DNA from: Planctomycetales bacterium
GTDB lineage: Bacteria; Planctomycetota; Planctomycetia; Isosphaerales; Isosphaeraceae
Direction: 5' to 3'
Assembly (NCBI GenBank): GCA_027449865.1
Contig: DAIDKV010000129.1
Location: forward strand, 1-39,506
DNA: 39,506 bases
The notes under the pieces are model-generated. The model worked only from the letters and a program-made list of their open reading frames with translations. It had not been told where the DNA came from and ran no database searches. Shown here piece by piece: positions 33,686 to 39,506 of the stretch (positions are counted from its first letter, which is position 1; each line of letters begins with the position of its first letter). A program made the translations under genes and the position numbers.

Positions 33686-34982
33686 CGGAATCTCATTCGA
33701 CGCCGAGTCCATCCGGGCCGATTTCCCCGCCGTCGAGCGGGAGATCCACTCAGGTGTCTCTCTGGTCTACCTGGATTCGGCCGCGACGGCGATGAAGCCC
33801 TTGCCTGTGATCCAGGCTGTGCAAGAGTATGATAGCGAGTATTCGGCCAGTGTACACCGAGGCTTGCATACACTCAGTGAACGGGCTACGCAGGCCTACG
33901 AGTCGGCCCGTGAGCGGATTGCGAGGTTCGTTGGCGCGGCGGATCCGGCCTGCATCGTCTTCACGCGCGGTACAACCGAGTCGATCAATCTGGTCGCCGA
34001 GTCCTGGGGAGGGACGTTCCTCGGGCCGGGGGATGAAGTGCTCCTGACCCTGCTGGAGCATCACTCGAACCTGGTTCCCTGGCAGATGTTGGCCCGCAAG
34101 CGTGGGCTGACGCTCAAGTTCGTCGATGTTACCGACGACGGCCGGCTTGACCTCGAATCGTTCGATCGGCAGTTCTCGGACCGAGTTCGCCTGGTGGCGA
34201 TCACGGCGACCTCGAACGTACTGGGGACGATTCCGCCGCTCGATCAAATCGCGGCGCGGGTACGCGATTGCGGAGCGAAGCTGCTGGTTGACGCTGCTCA
34301 GGGTGTCGTTCACCGTCCGATCGACGTCACGGCTCCGTCCGTCGACTTTCTGACCTTCTCCGCGCACAAACTGTACGGCCCGACGGGCCTGGGAGTGCTC
34401 TACGCCCGTCGAGAGCACCTGGAGGCGATGCCTCCAATGCTGGGCGGGGGTAACATGGTCCTGCGGGTTGATCTCGAAGGCGCCGATTGGAACGAGATCC
34501 CGTGGAAGTTCGAGGCCGGCACGCCGCCCATCGCACAGGCGATTGGCCTTGGGGCCGCCATCGACTATCTCGGGCGGTTCGACCGGTCGGCCCTCTCGGC
34601 CCACGAAGAAGCGTTGACGCATTACGCCTGGCGAATTCTTTCCGAACTCGAAGGCGTGCGGCTTCTTGGGCCTGATCCCCACAATGTTGGCCGGGCCGGA
34701 ATCCTGAGTTTCCTGGTCGAGGGGATCCACCCGCATGATCTCGCGCAACTGCTCGATCGAGACGGGGTGGCCATCCGAGCCGGGCACCATTGTGCCATGC
34801 CGTTACACCATCGCCTCGGACTCCCCGCCTCGGCCCGAGCGAGCCTCGCCCTCTACAACAACGCCGCGGACATCGATCGGCTGGCCGTAGCCATCGAGCG
34901 TGCGAGGTGGACCCTGCGCCGCCCGTTGGGCCAGCCGAGACCAGCACTGATGCCGACGCACCCAGAGGTGAAAAATGGATGA
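33633..34982 (+). CDS. sufS: SufS-type cysteine desulfurase
   Basis: A PLP-dependent group II cysteine desulfurase that supplies sulfur for Fe-S cluster assembly. The conserved part starts at SFDAESIRADFPAVEREIHSGVSLVYLDSAAT. No ATG precedes it; GTG 33633 with GGAGGAGG 11 nt upstream is my choice (449 aa), and a TTG at 33546 would add about 29 residues. Seen motifs: FTRGTTESINLVAESWG, LEHHSNLVPWQ, LVDAAQGVVHRPIDV, the PLP Lys K246 in SAHKLYGPTGLGVLY, and the active-site Cys C387 in IRAGHHCAMPLHHRLG. Its stop overlaps the sufU start by 8 nt, the usual SufS-SufU pairing. No sufBCD genes are in the window. Confidence 0.94.
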   Translation: MESSTNVEEALGCGPGRIGISFDAESIRADFPAVEREIHSGVSLVYLDSAATAMKPLPVIQAVQEYDSEYSASVHRGLHTLSERATQAYESARERIARFVGAADPACIVFTRGTTESINLVAESWGGTFLGPGDEVLLTLLEHHSNLVPWQMLARKRGLTLKFVDVTDDGRLDLESFDRQFSDRVRLVAITATSNVLGTIPPLDQIAARVRDCGAKLLVDAAQGVVHRPIDVTAPSVDFLTFSAHKLYGPTGLGVLYARREHLEAMPPMLGGGNMVLRVDLEGADWNEIPWKFEAGTPPIAQAIGLGAAIDYLGRFDRSALSAHEEALTHYAWRILSELEGVRLLGPDPHNVGRAGILSFLVEGIHPHDLAQLLDRDGVAIRAGHHCAMPLHHRLGLPASARASLALYNNAADIDRLAVAIERARWTLRRPLGQPRPALMPTHPEVKNG

Positions 34983-35397
34983 CATGCTCTACCGTGAAGA
35001 AATCCTCGAGCGTTATTACGCCGCGCCTCGACGTGGCCGGCTGGAGGCGCCGGATCGGTCGGCCGAGCTTGACAATCCGCTTTGCGGCGATCGAATTCGC
35101 CTGGAACTCACCCTTGGAGCGGGCGGCCAGATCATCGCGGTCCGGTTCGACGGGGATGGCTGCGTCATCAGCCAGGTCGCGGCGTCGATCCTCGCCGAGC
35201 ATATCGAAGGAATGGCGGTCGACGAGGCTCGACGCCTCCCAGCCGACAAGGCTGTTGGGTTGCTCGGAATTCCCCTGAGCCCAGCCCGGGTCAAGTGCGG
35301 GATTCTGGCCTGGCGGGCCCTGCAACGTGCCCTGACAGCGACTGCGGATCCGGCCTCCGGCGGACCCAGCATGGATCTCTCCCTGTCCACAGGATGA
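34975..35397 (+). CDS. sufU: SufU-type Fe-S assembly sulfurtransferase/scaffold
   Basis: A 140-aa NifU/IscU-fold protein. The ATG at 34975 lies within the last codons of sufS, with GAGG about 7 nt upstream, implying coupled translation. The three conserved Cys are C37 in NPLCGDR, with the following acidic residue D39, C63 in GCVISQ, and C108 in RVKCGILAW. In Firmicutes SufU these positions bind zinc and accept persulfide from SufS. The 18-21-residue insertion relative to IscU (EHIEGMAVDEARRLPADKAVGLLGIPLSPARVKC) is the SufU hallmark. Together with SufS it forms a sulfur-transfer pair, with the SufBCD scaffold presumably encoded elsewhere. Confidence 0.93.
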   Translation: MDDMLYREEILERYYAAPRRGRLEAPDRSAELDNPLCGDRIRLELTLGAGGQIIAVRFDGDGCVISQVAASILAEHIEGMAVDEARRLPADKAVGLLGIPLSPARVKCGILAWRALQRALTATADPASGGPSMDLSLSTG

Positions 35398-36057
35398 ATC
35401 CTCGTCGAACGACCCTCTCACGGGGACGTCTCTTTGTAACTCCTTATTTTGGAACGAGTTGTAGTGAATCGGAATCGCCGCTGATCCACTGGCCCCGTAC
35501 GGATCGGAGAAAACCGGAGCGGCCTTGAGGATCACTGGCCGCCCGGGACGGTTCCACATTGGCCTCACCTTGATGGTGACGTGCGTGAGCCACCCGTCCT
35601 TTCGCGAGGAAGTGGCTCCTCCCCACTCGGACCCGACAAATCGATCGGGAACCCCATCCCATCGGTTCGCAAGAAGCCCCAAGAATGGTCCCCCTAATAT
35701 TCCCATGAACAGCGTACACGCACGGGCTTTGCAGGCTGTTCCCATTCTCGAATAGTCCCCCTGCCATTTTGAGAAGAAAAGTTGCAGTATCGACAGCCCT
35801 CCGACCGAGAGAAGGCTGGGCGGGCCAATCGTTGGATGTTGTAAGTTCTTGCTGGCATGGAACTTGTGGTCCGATTTTTCGGCATTTTGACGAACTGGCA
35901 TCCGGTATGCAATACCATCTGCTCGACCTGAGCGGCGAAGGCCGCGAGCATCCCGGCGGCTAGAGAAAGTCGGGATCGCCAGAACGAATACGAAACCGTG
36001 AGCAGGTGAACCGGGCTTGAAGGATAGCCTCGGGTCGAGAATCATGGAGGTCCGAAG
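35398..36057. other. intergenic region upstream of csrA
   Basis: About 660 nt with no gene that I can support. Open frames on both strands (for example 35525-35755 plus and 35444-35767 minus) lack ribosome sites and have mixed codon use. It may hold a long csrA regulatory region; a sigma-54-like motif pair is listed separately. Confidence 0.4.
35853..35911 (+). promoter_or_regulatory. tandem sigma-54-like motifs upstream of csrA
   Basis: TGGCATG-N4-TTGTG at 35853-35868 and TGGCATC-N4-ATGCA at 35896-35911 both resemble the sigma-54 -24/-12 form (TGGCAC-N5-TTGC), with one or two mismatches each. They lie about 150-190 nt before csrA. A chance match is possible. Confidence 0.28.
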
Positions 36058-36249
36058 ATGCTGGTACTGAGCCGCAAGATCAACGAGAAGATCGTCATCG
36101 ACGGGAACATCGTCATCACGGTCGTTAAGATCGATCGCAATCATGTCCGGATCGGGATCGAGGCTCCGGGCGACGTCCGCGTTTTCCGCGAGGAGATCCT
36201 GAACAACTCCGTTCGACATGCGGAGGAGGCTCTCGCGGCGGGCGTTTGA
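36058..36249 (+). CDS. csrA: carbon storage regulator CsrA
   Basis: A 63-aa RNA-binding regulator, full length for the family. MLVLSRKINEKIVIDGNIVITVVKI and GIEAPGDVRVFREEI match CsrA closely, including the first strand (LVLSRK) and the C-terminal VRVFREE region whose Arg contacts GGA motifs in RNA. CsrA dimers repress or stabilise mRNAs controlling carbon storage, motility and surface attachment. GGAGG lies 7 nt upstream of the ATG. It stands alone with a long upstream region, and no FliW gene is adjacent. Confidence 0.97.
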   Translation: MLVLSRKINEKIVIDGNIVITVVKIDRNHVRIGIEAPGDVRVFREEILNNSVRHAEEALAAGV

Positions 36250-36608
36250 GCCATCAAACATTCGTATCGTGTCCTGATGCTCGCGCACCTGGTAGCAGGG
36301 GCCCAATGGATCCCTCCAGGTTTTAACCCCCCCATCGCAGCCACATGCACGCGGCGCGGCCCACGAAGACGTGGGCGCTCCCACCCTCAAATCGAGAATC
36401 GCACCTGTTTCCCCGGGTTTCCGATTCGGTAGGAATCGATCGGGTTCGGATGCGTGATCGAGCGATTGGATTCCATGGACGACGAGGCGGGAACGCCGGA
36501 TGGTCTTGCTCGACCTTTCCATGTAAACGCCTCGCGCGCAGGACTCTACCCACCCCCCGGCCGTTCTCACCAGACGCCTTCCGACGCCCCAGTCCCCAGC
36601 CACTCACA
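36250..36608. other. intergenic region after csrA with a small hairpin
   Basis: No gene is supported here. The palindrome GCCCAC-GAAGAC-GTGGGC (36359-36376) forms a perfect six-base-pair stem and looks like a dispersed short hairpin element. Confidence 0.4.
36287..36324 (+). terminator. candidate terminator after csrA
   Basis: ACCTGG (36287-36292) pairs with CCAGGT (ending 36321), with an inner AGGG/CCCT pairing offset by a bulge. The 3' arm runs into TTTT. It lies about 40 nt after the csrA stop. Confidence 0.4.
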
Positions 36609-36764
36609 CGCTCTGAACCCGACATGAGCGTCGCAGCAATCTCCTACTCCACAAGGCCTTGCGTCATCAGCAACCGGGCTTGTCACCGGAAAGTCACCGA
36701 AATCTGGGCAGGCTTCACAGGTTGCGATGGCTTCTCGCAGGCTGCTACGGATTCTCACAGATTT
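36609..36764. repeat. direct repeat, left copy, about 155 bp
   Basis: This segment matches 39045-39199 in the same orientation. It is near-identical over the first 30 nt and over GCGTCATCAGCAACCGGG through GTCACCGAAAT (36661-36702), and weaker in between. On the minus strand both copies encode the peptide pattern CPDFGDFPVTSPVADDA...C...CCDAHVGFRA. With the right copy it brackets the four-gene cassette. Confidence 0.88.
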
Positions 36765-36777
36765 TTGTGAGCGCATG

Positions 36778-36794
36778 AAAAACCCCGGCGGGGC
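36778..36794 (-). terminator. intrinsic terminator of the four-gene cassette
   Basis: On the minus strand CCCC-GCC-GGGG is followed by TTTTT, 26 nt after the stop of the HEPN-motif gene and before the left direct repeat. The stem is short but pure G-C, with a possible flanking G-T pair. Confidence 0.5.
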
Positions 36795-36819
36795 GGGCCG
36801 GAGCGTTCTTCTCGCTCGA

Positions 36820-37365
36820 TCAATCGGGCACATGGACATCGAACGATATTGACCAACCGTTATCCCTCGGTACCAGCGCATCATCCTTATTCGCGCCCTC
36901 CAAGGTCTGGCACATGGCGCGATACATCAGCCTAGTCAAGGTGGCCGCCGCGTCCAGTTCCTCCTTAATCCCGACGAGTTCGTCGAGCAACATCGCCCGG
37001 CCTCCTTCGGTCTTCAGGTCGTCGCTCCGCTCCACGAAGAACCGATGGATCAGGAAATTTCGCTTCTCCAGTGCTGTCGCCATGAGACCGCGAACGTCCA
37101 ACTTCCACCGCTCGTTGGGATTGATCGTCACAAACTTGTCGAACTCCTTCAGCAGCACGCCCAGCGTTTTCTTCTGCTTTTTCACGGCGGCCGGTTCCAA
37201 GTCGGCCAGTGTGACGCTCTTATTGCAGAGCCGATTGTACGCGGTCAGGAACTCGACCAGCGCCTCCTCGAAGAGTTGCGCGTGCTGGGCCGCCCAGCCA
37301 AAGCAGGCGAAGACCCCGATCAGGTGTCCTTCTTCCTCCTCCAACATTTCGAGCGATTCGGACAT
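36820..37365 (-). CDS. HEPN-motif protein of the repeat-bounded cassette
   Basis: A 181-aa helical protein. The ATG at 37365 (MSESLEMLEEEEGHL) has GGAGG 8 nt upstream; the frame extends to 37443 without a ribosome site. Residues about 20-45 (ACFGWAAQHAQLFEEALVEFL) and 90-115 (VRGLMATALEKRNFLIHRFFVE) are amphipathic helices. RNFLIH fits the R-x4-H signature of HEPN-domain ribonucleases, which act in toxin-antitoxin and antiphage systems. HEPN folds also occur in non-nuclease proteins, so activity is inference. It is the last gene of the minus-strand cassette, 81 nt after the 109-aa gene. I know similar uncharacterised proteins exist in other bacteria but have no name for the family. Confidence 0.72.
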   Translation of the reverse strand: MSESLEMLEEEEGHLIGVFACFGWAAQHAQLFEEALVEFLTAYNRLCNKSVTLADLEPAAVKKQKKTLGVLLKEFDKFVTINPNERWKLDVRGLMATALEKRNFLIHRFFVERSDDLKTEGGRAMLLDELVGIKEELDAAATLTRLMYRAMCQTLEGANKDDALVPRDNGWSISFDVHVPD

Positions 37366-37446
37366 AGCGGCGTCCTCCAGTGGAAGCTTGTATCGGCCTT
37401 CTGGACTACCGAGCATCTGTATGATGCTGTCTTGGTGCCGCAAGAC

Positions 37447-37776
37447 TCACGAGTCAAGGGCGTTCACAAGCCTATTTGCTGCTTCGAAAAGTGTCTGAGA
37501 TTCCTCTACGCGTTCTTCGCCATCCAGTACCGCGACGACCTCACGGAGGTTCGCGATTTCGCAACGGACAGTCTCCCGAGCGTCAGCGCCTTCGGAGGCC
37601 TGATATTCCACAAGGAGATTGCCGAGTGTTTCGGGCAGACTCGGGATGGAAAAGGAAATGAGCAGACCATACAACTGATCATTTTCTTCCGATGCCCTCT
37701 TGTCGAAATTGGACGCCAAGACCCTCAAATGCTCCTTGGTGTTCTTGAGAGCCTCACGGACGGTAAGCATCGCCAT
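37447..37776 (-). CDS. small helical protein of the repeat-bounded cassette
   Basis: A 109-aa soluble protein starting at 37776 (MAMLTVREALKNTKEHL), with AAGGGAG 9 nt upstream. It is predicted almost all helical and acidic (LASNFDKRASEENDQLYGLLISF; NLREVVAVLDGEERVEESQTLFEAANRLVNAL), with one Cys and no catalytic motif. Its size, charge and position next to the HEPN-motif gene would suit an antitoxin or structural partner, but no antitoxin family signature is visible. A longer start at 37833 lacks a ribosome site. Confidence 0.6.
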   Translation of the reverse strand: MAMLTVREALKNTKEHLRVLASNFDKRASEENDQLYGLLISFSIPSLPETLGNLLVEYQASEGADARETVRCEIANLREVVAVLDGEERVEESQTLFEAANRLVNALDS

Positions 37777-37917
37777 GCTGTCATGCTCCCTTAGGATGGA
37801 ATGAACGGCACCCCCACACAGCTTATCACACATTCCTGAAGTGGACAGCCCGCTCCGCTGGCCGCAGTTGCCTTCCCGAGCACCAACCGGGCTGCAGCAG
37901 TCTCCTTCGGACGCTGC

Positions 37918-38169
37918 TCATCCAGGTGAGCCAGGGTTGTGTTTATCAAGGTTCAGGGTGAGCTTCTTCTCAAGTGCTCGGACGTAGTTCACGAGCTTCC
38001 GAAGCTCATCCAAGTCCATTTCGACGCAGGTAGGTGCGTCCGGGTGGACTGAATCGGGCTTCACCAAGTCGTCTTCCTCTACCAAGTCTTCAATAATGCG
38101 CAGGACATCTTCTGCCGTGCTTTGGTAGGGAGTCGGACCGAACGACGTCTGTATCACGTTATTATCCAT
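37918..38169 (-). CDS. acidic 83-aa protein of the repeat-bounded cassette
   Basis: An 83-aa acidic protein (AEDVLRIIEDLVEEDDLVKPDS; EMDLDELRKLVNYVRALEKKL) with a probable C-terminal helix pair. A weak GGGGCG lies about 6-10 nt before the ATG. It lies between the membrane-protein gene (69 nt upstream) and the 109-aa gene (141 nt downstream), all on the minus strand. No family was recognised. Co-orientation and a gene-like hydrophobic pattern support its being real, though a short ORF could arise by chance. Confidence 0.5.
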   Translation of the reverse strand: MDNNVIQTSFGPTPYQSTAEDVLRIIEDLVEEDDLVKPDSVHPDAPTCVEMDLDELRKLVNYVRALEKKLTLNLDKHNPGSPG

Positions 38170-38238
38170 CAGGTCGCCCCATTACCGCCGGGCATCATCG
38201 CCCGCGCAAATGGAGACTATTGCAAGTTGCAATACTGG

Positions 38239-38745
38239 TCAAGCGTTATCTGCTGCCTCCGTGCGGCGGCGGGGACGCTCGTCCAGAATCCTACGTGCCT
38301 CTGCTATGTCATGTTCGAATGCCCTAGCTATCAGGATTCTCTTAACAAAGACAACCGAGCTTAGCGTACTTGCAAGATAGAGCGTAATACCAACACCAAC
38401 AAAGAATACGCCAATTTCACTAATATGCCGACCATGAAGCAGGTAAATTGCACACATGTTTCCGATGGCGCCACACAGCAAGAAAATTATGGCCTTTATC
38501 CAGAGACCATTCTCAAAATGGCTCAAGTAATAGCGGTATTCTTTGTCCTTTATGTAGCGGTCAATTCTCTGCTGTCTCTCAAGTCGCCTCTCAACCGTCC
38601 TGGTAGCATACCAGGTCGATAATGAGCCGAGGATTCCATCGGCGCGCGGCTTCAAATAGTCGGAAGCGAGATTGATGAGGACTCCTACCAGGACAACGCC
38701 CAACCACCAGTGGAAGGAAGTCACATCATGGACAAATTCGGTCAT
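38239..38745 (-). CDS. three-helix membrane protein of the repeat-bounded cassette
   Basis: A 168-aa protein, the first gene of the cassette, with CGAGGG 4 nt before the ATG. Hydrophobic helices lie at about 12-30 (FHWWLGVVLVGVLINLASDYL), 82-105 (LWIKAIIFLLCGAIGNMCAIYLL) and 111-135 (IGVFFVGVGITLYLASTLSSVVFV). A highly basic stretch lies between helices 1 and 2 (RTVERRLERQQRIDRYIKDKEYRYYL), and the tail is charged (ERPRRRTE). I recognise no family. The codon usage is much less GC-biased than the rest of the window (third positions often A/T), pointing to transfer. A membrane effector beside a HEPN-motif protein recalls defence cassettes, but that is only analogy. Confidence 0.68.
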   Translation of the reverse strand: MTEFVHDVTSFHWWLGVVLVGVLINLASDYLKPRADGILGSLSTWYATRTVERRLERQQRIDRYIKDKEYRYYLSHFENGLWIKAIIFLLCGAIGNMCAIYLLHGRHISEIGVFFVGVGITLYLASTLSSVVFVKRILIARAFEHDIAEARRILDERPRRRTEAADNA

Positions 38746-39044
38746 GTTGCCCTCGAGGTAAACGGGAGCAGTCGCACCTAGGGGCTACCACTCTACCAAG
38801 CAGGCTCTCGAAAATCAGCGCGAACCCGCTGCCTCTCTCCTGCATCTGAGAGGGTGACGCAAACATCAAATAGTAAACCGAACAAGCATCTGATCAGTCG
38901 CCACGGCGCGCACCGTTTACGCCAAAAATCGACCCGTGGAGGAGGTTACATTCAGAAGTGCCGGCTGCAGGCGAGTCCAGTTAAACCATTTCGCCGCAAC
39001 CCCTTGGTAGAATGACAGTTGTAACGACGATCCAGAGACGGACG
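38746..39044. other. region upstream of the cassette
   Basis: About 300 nt between the first cassette gene and the right repeat, relatively AT-rich and probably holding the cassette promoter. I could not pick out a -35/-10 pair with confidence. Confidence 0.35.
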
Positions 39045-39199
39045 CGCTCTGAACCCGACATGAGCGTCGCAGCAACCAATTCCGCCACAAGGATTTGCGT
39101 CATCAGCAACCGGGCTTGTCACCGGAAAGTCACCGAAATCCGGGCAATCTCCACAGGATGCGACGGTTCGCTACGAATCACCACGGATTCTCATAGATT
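39045..39199. repeat. direct repeat, right copy, about 155 bp
   Basis: This is the partner of 36609-36764 in the same orientation, with a conserved core from GCGTCATCAGC through CACCGAAAT (39097-39139). It includes the last codons and the stop of the minus-strand helix-turn-helix fragment. The left copy carries a decayed form of the same tail (VRIRSS versus MRIRGDS). Confidence 0.88.
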
Positions 39200-39396
39200 C
39201 CATGGCTTTCGTGATGGCGAGTTCAACCATCGGCGGTATGTCCTTCTTCCCCGCCAACCACCGCCTGACCGTTCGGGGGCTAACCTTCTTGCCCGACGAC
39301 CGGCCAGGAAGCATCCGGGCGAGCTTGGATTGGCCGCCCGGATTCAGTGAGTTGCAGATTGAGCGAAGCTCGTGTCCTTCCGGTAAGCCTGCCTGA
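39171..39396 (-). pseudogene. helix-turn-helix DNA-binding protein fragment
   Basis: The minus frame ending at TAG 39171-39173 reads ELRSICNSLNPGGQSKLARM, LPGRSSGKKVSPRTVRRWL, then AGKKDIPPMVELAITKAMES. QSKLARMLPG...VSPRTVRRWLAGKKDIPP is a clear helix-turn-helix pattern: a QxxLAR first helix and a TVRRWLAG recognition helix. The frame is open upstream for about 35 more codons but contains no ATG, GTG or TTG before the ATG at 39314. That ATG lies inside the domain and would give only 47 aa. So the gene is 5'-truncated, uses a rare start, or is a domain relic. It lies beside and overlaps the right direct repeat. Confidence 0.6.
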
Positions 39397-39447
39397 ATCG
39401 TCGCGGGGGATTTGCTACGGTGGCGGTCCTCATTCGGGAGGATCGCG

Positions 39448-39506
39448 ATGGATACGACTCCGCACCGCCAACGGCCTGCCGATCTGGTCCGGGCTCAGCA
39501 ACGCTT
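39448..39506 (+). CDS. 5' end of a gene cut off by the window edge
   Basis: The ATG at 39448 with GGGAGG about 6 nt upstream opens a frame (MDTTPHRQRPADLVRAQQR) that runs off the window. The strong ribosome site is the main support. Too little is present to suggest a function. It is divergent from the helix-turn-helix fragment. Confidence 0.45.
   Translation, partial: MDTTPHRQRPADLVRAQQR

Noticed and set aside
35444-35767. 107-codon minus-strand ORF (and an overlapping plus-strand 76-codon ORF)
   Set aside because: Neither has a ribosome site or gene-like codon use, and the two compete for the same bases.
34327-36603. 758-codon minus-strand open frame across sufS, sufU and the csrA upstream region
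   Set aside because: It runs antisense to two clear genes and through csrA. The product is low-complexity Arg/Ser-rich with no domain.
36567-36884. 105-codon minus-strand ORF through the left repeat
   Set aside because: It starts inside the end of the HEPN-motif gene and passes through the terminator. Only the repeat part is conserved with the right copy, so it is described as a repeat and not as a gene.
38785-38797. tRNA-like GGTAGAGTGGTAG on the minus strand
   Set aside because: It resembles a tRNA D arm, but no acceptor stem, anticodon arm or T arm can be placed around it.
38848-38862. CTGAGAGGGTGACGC, reminiscent of a riboswitch core
   Set aside because: The rest of the TPP consensus is missing, and the next plus-strand gene is not a thiamine gene.

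Overview
The window (about 39.5 kb, GC-rich) comes from a planctomycete, most likely of the Isosphaeraceae/Isosphaerales. The basis is family content: a DUF1501 plus PSCyt1/DUF1549/DUF1553 pair, two DUF1559 pseudopilin-like proteins, a Pkn-type Ser/Thr kinase with a C-terminal membrane anchor, and dispersed GGGGGCTGGAGCCCCC-type repeats. Species assignment would need a database search. No rRNA or tRNA gene, IS transposase, CRISPR array or prophage was recognised.

Layout. 1-187: 44-bp tandem repeats. 192-3596 (minus): an enlarged FlgI-like protein, a small exported protein and a small lipoprotein. 3731-9989 (plus): a consensus sigma-70 promoter, a Cys-rich exported peptide, and a heavy-metal RND efflux pair, cusB-like and cusA-like. 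The cusA-like gene runs antisense into a truncated HPP-family remnant. 10167-12222 (minus): a cytochrome b561/molybdopterin oxidoreductase fusion and a CBS-domain protein. 12405-15102 (plus): a YfhO-like membrane protein and a small zinc-ribbon protein, followed by a perfect 18-bp inverted repeat. 15307-16536 (minus): an HtrA-type protease. 16957-19043 (plus): an Mrr-like nuclease, a 79-aa protein and a CoaC-like flavoprotein. 19113-22878 (minus): the DUF1501/DUF1553 pair. 23364-24692 (minus): a Ser/Thr kinase, divergent from leuB (25091-26200, plus). 26412-32782 (plus): DUF1559 protein 1, an unknown protein, a GT4 glycosyltransferase, topoisomerase IB, a DUF2946-like peptide and DUF1559 protein 2. 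33242-35397: an uncharacterised minus-strand ORF, then overlapping sufS-sufU. 36058: csrA.

The right end differs from the rest. Two direct repeats of about 155 bp (36609-36764 and 39045-39199) bracket about 2.3 kb of lower-GC DNA. This segment carries four small minus-strand genes: a three-helix membrane protein, an acidic 83-aa protein, a helical 109-aa protein and a 180-aa protein with an R-x4-H HEPN-type motif. A GC hairpin with a T5 run follows the last gene. Just outside the distal repeat lies a helix-turn-helix fragment with no usable full-length start codon. I see no annotated function for this cassette. It is the best candidate here for an undescribed mobile or defence/toxin-antitoxin-like module.

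Working links between genes: the cus genes form one metal-efflux transcription unit (adaptor and pump overlap by 20 nt). sufS and sufU overlap by 8 nt and form a cysteine desulfurase/scaffold pair. The DUF1553 and DUF1501 genes form the usual planctomycete two-gene unit. The other genes are mostly single-gene or two-gene units.
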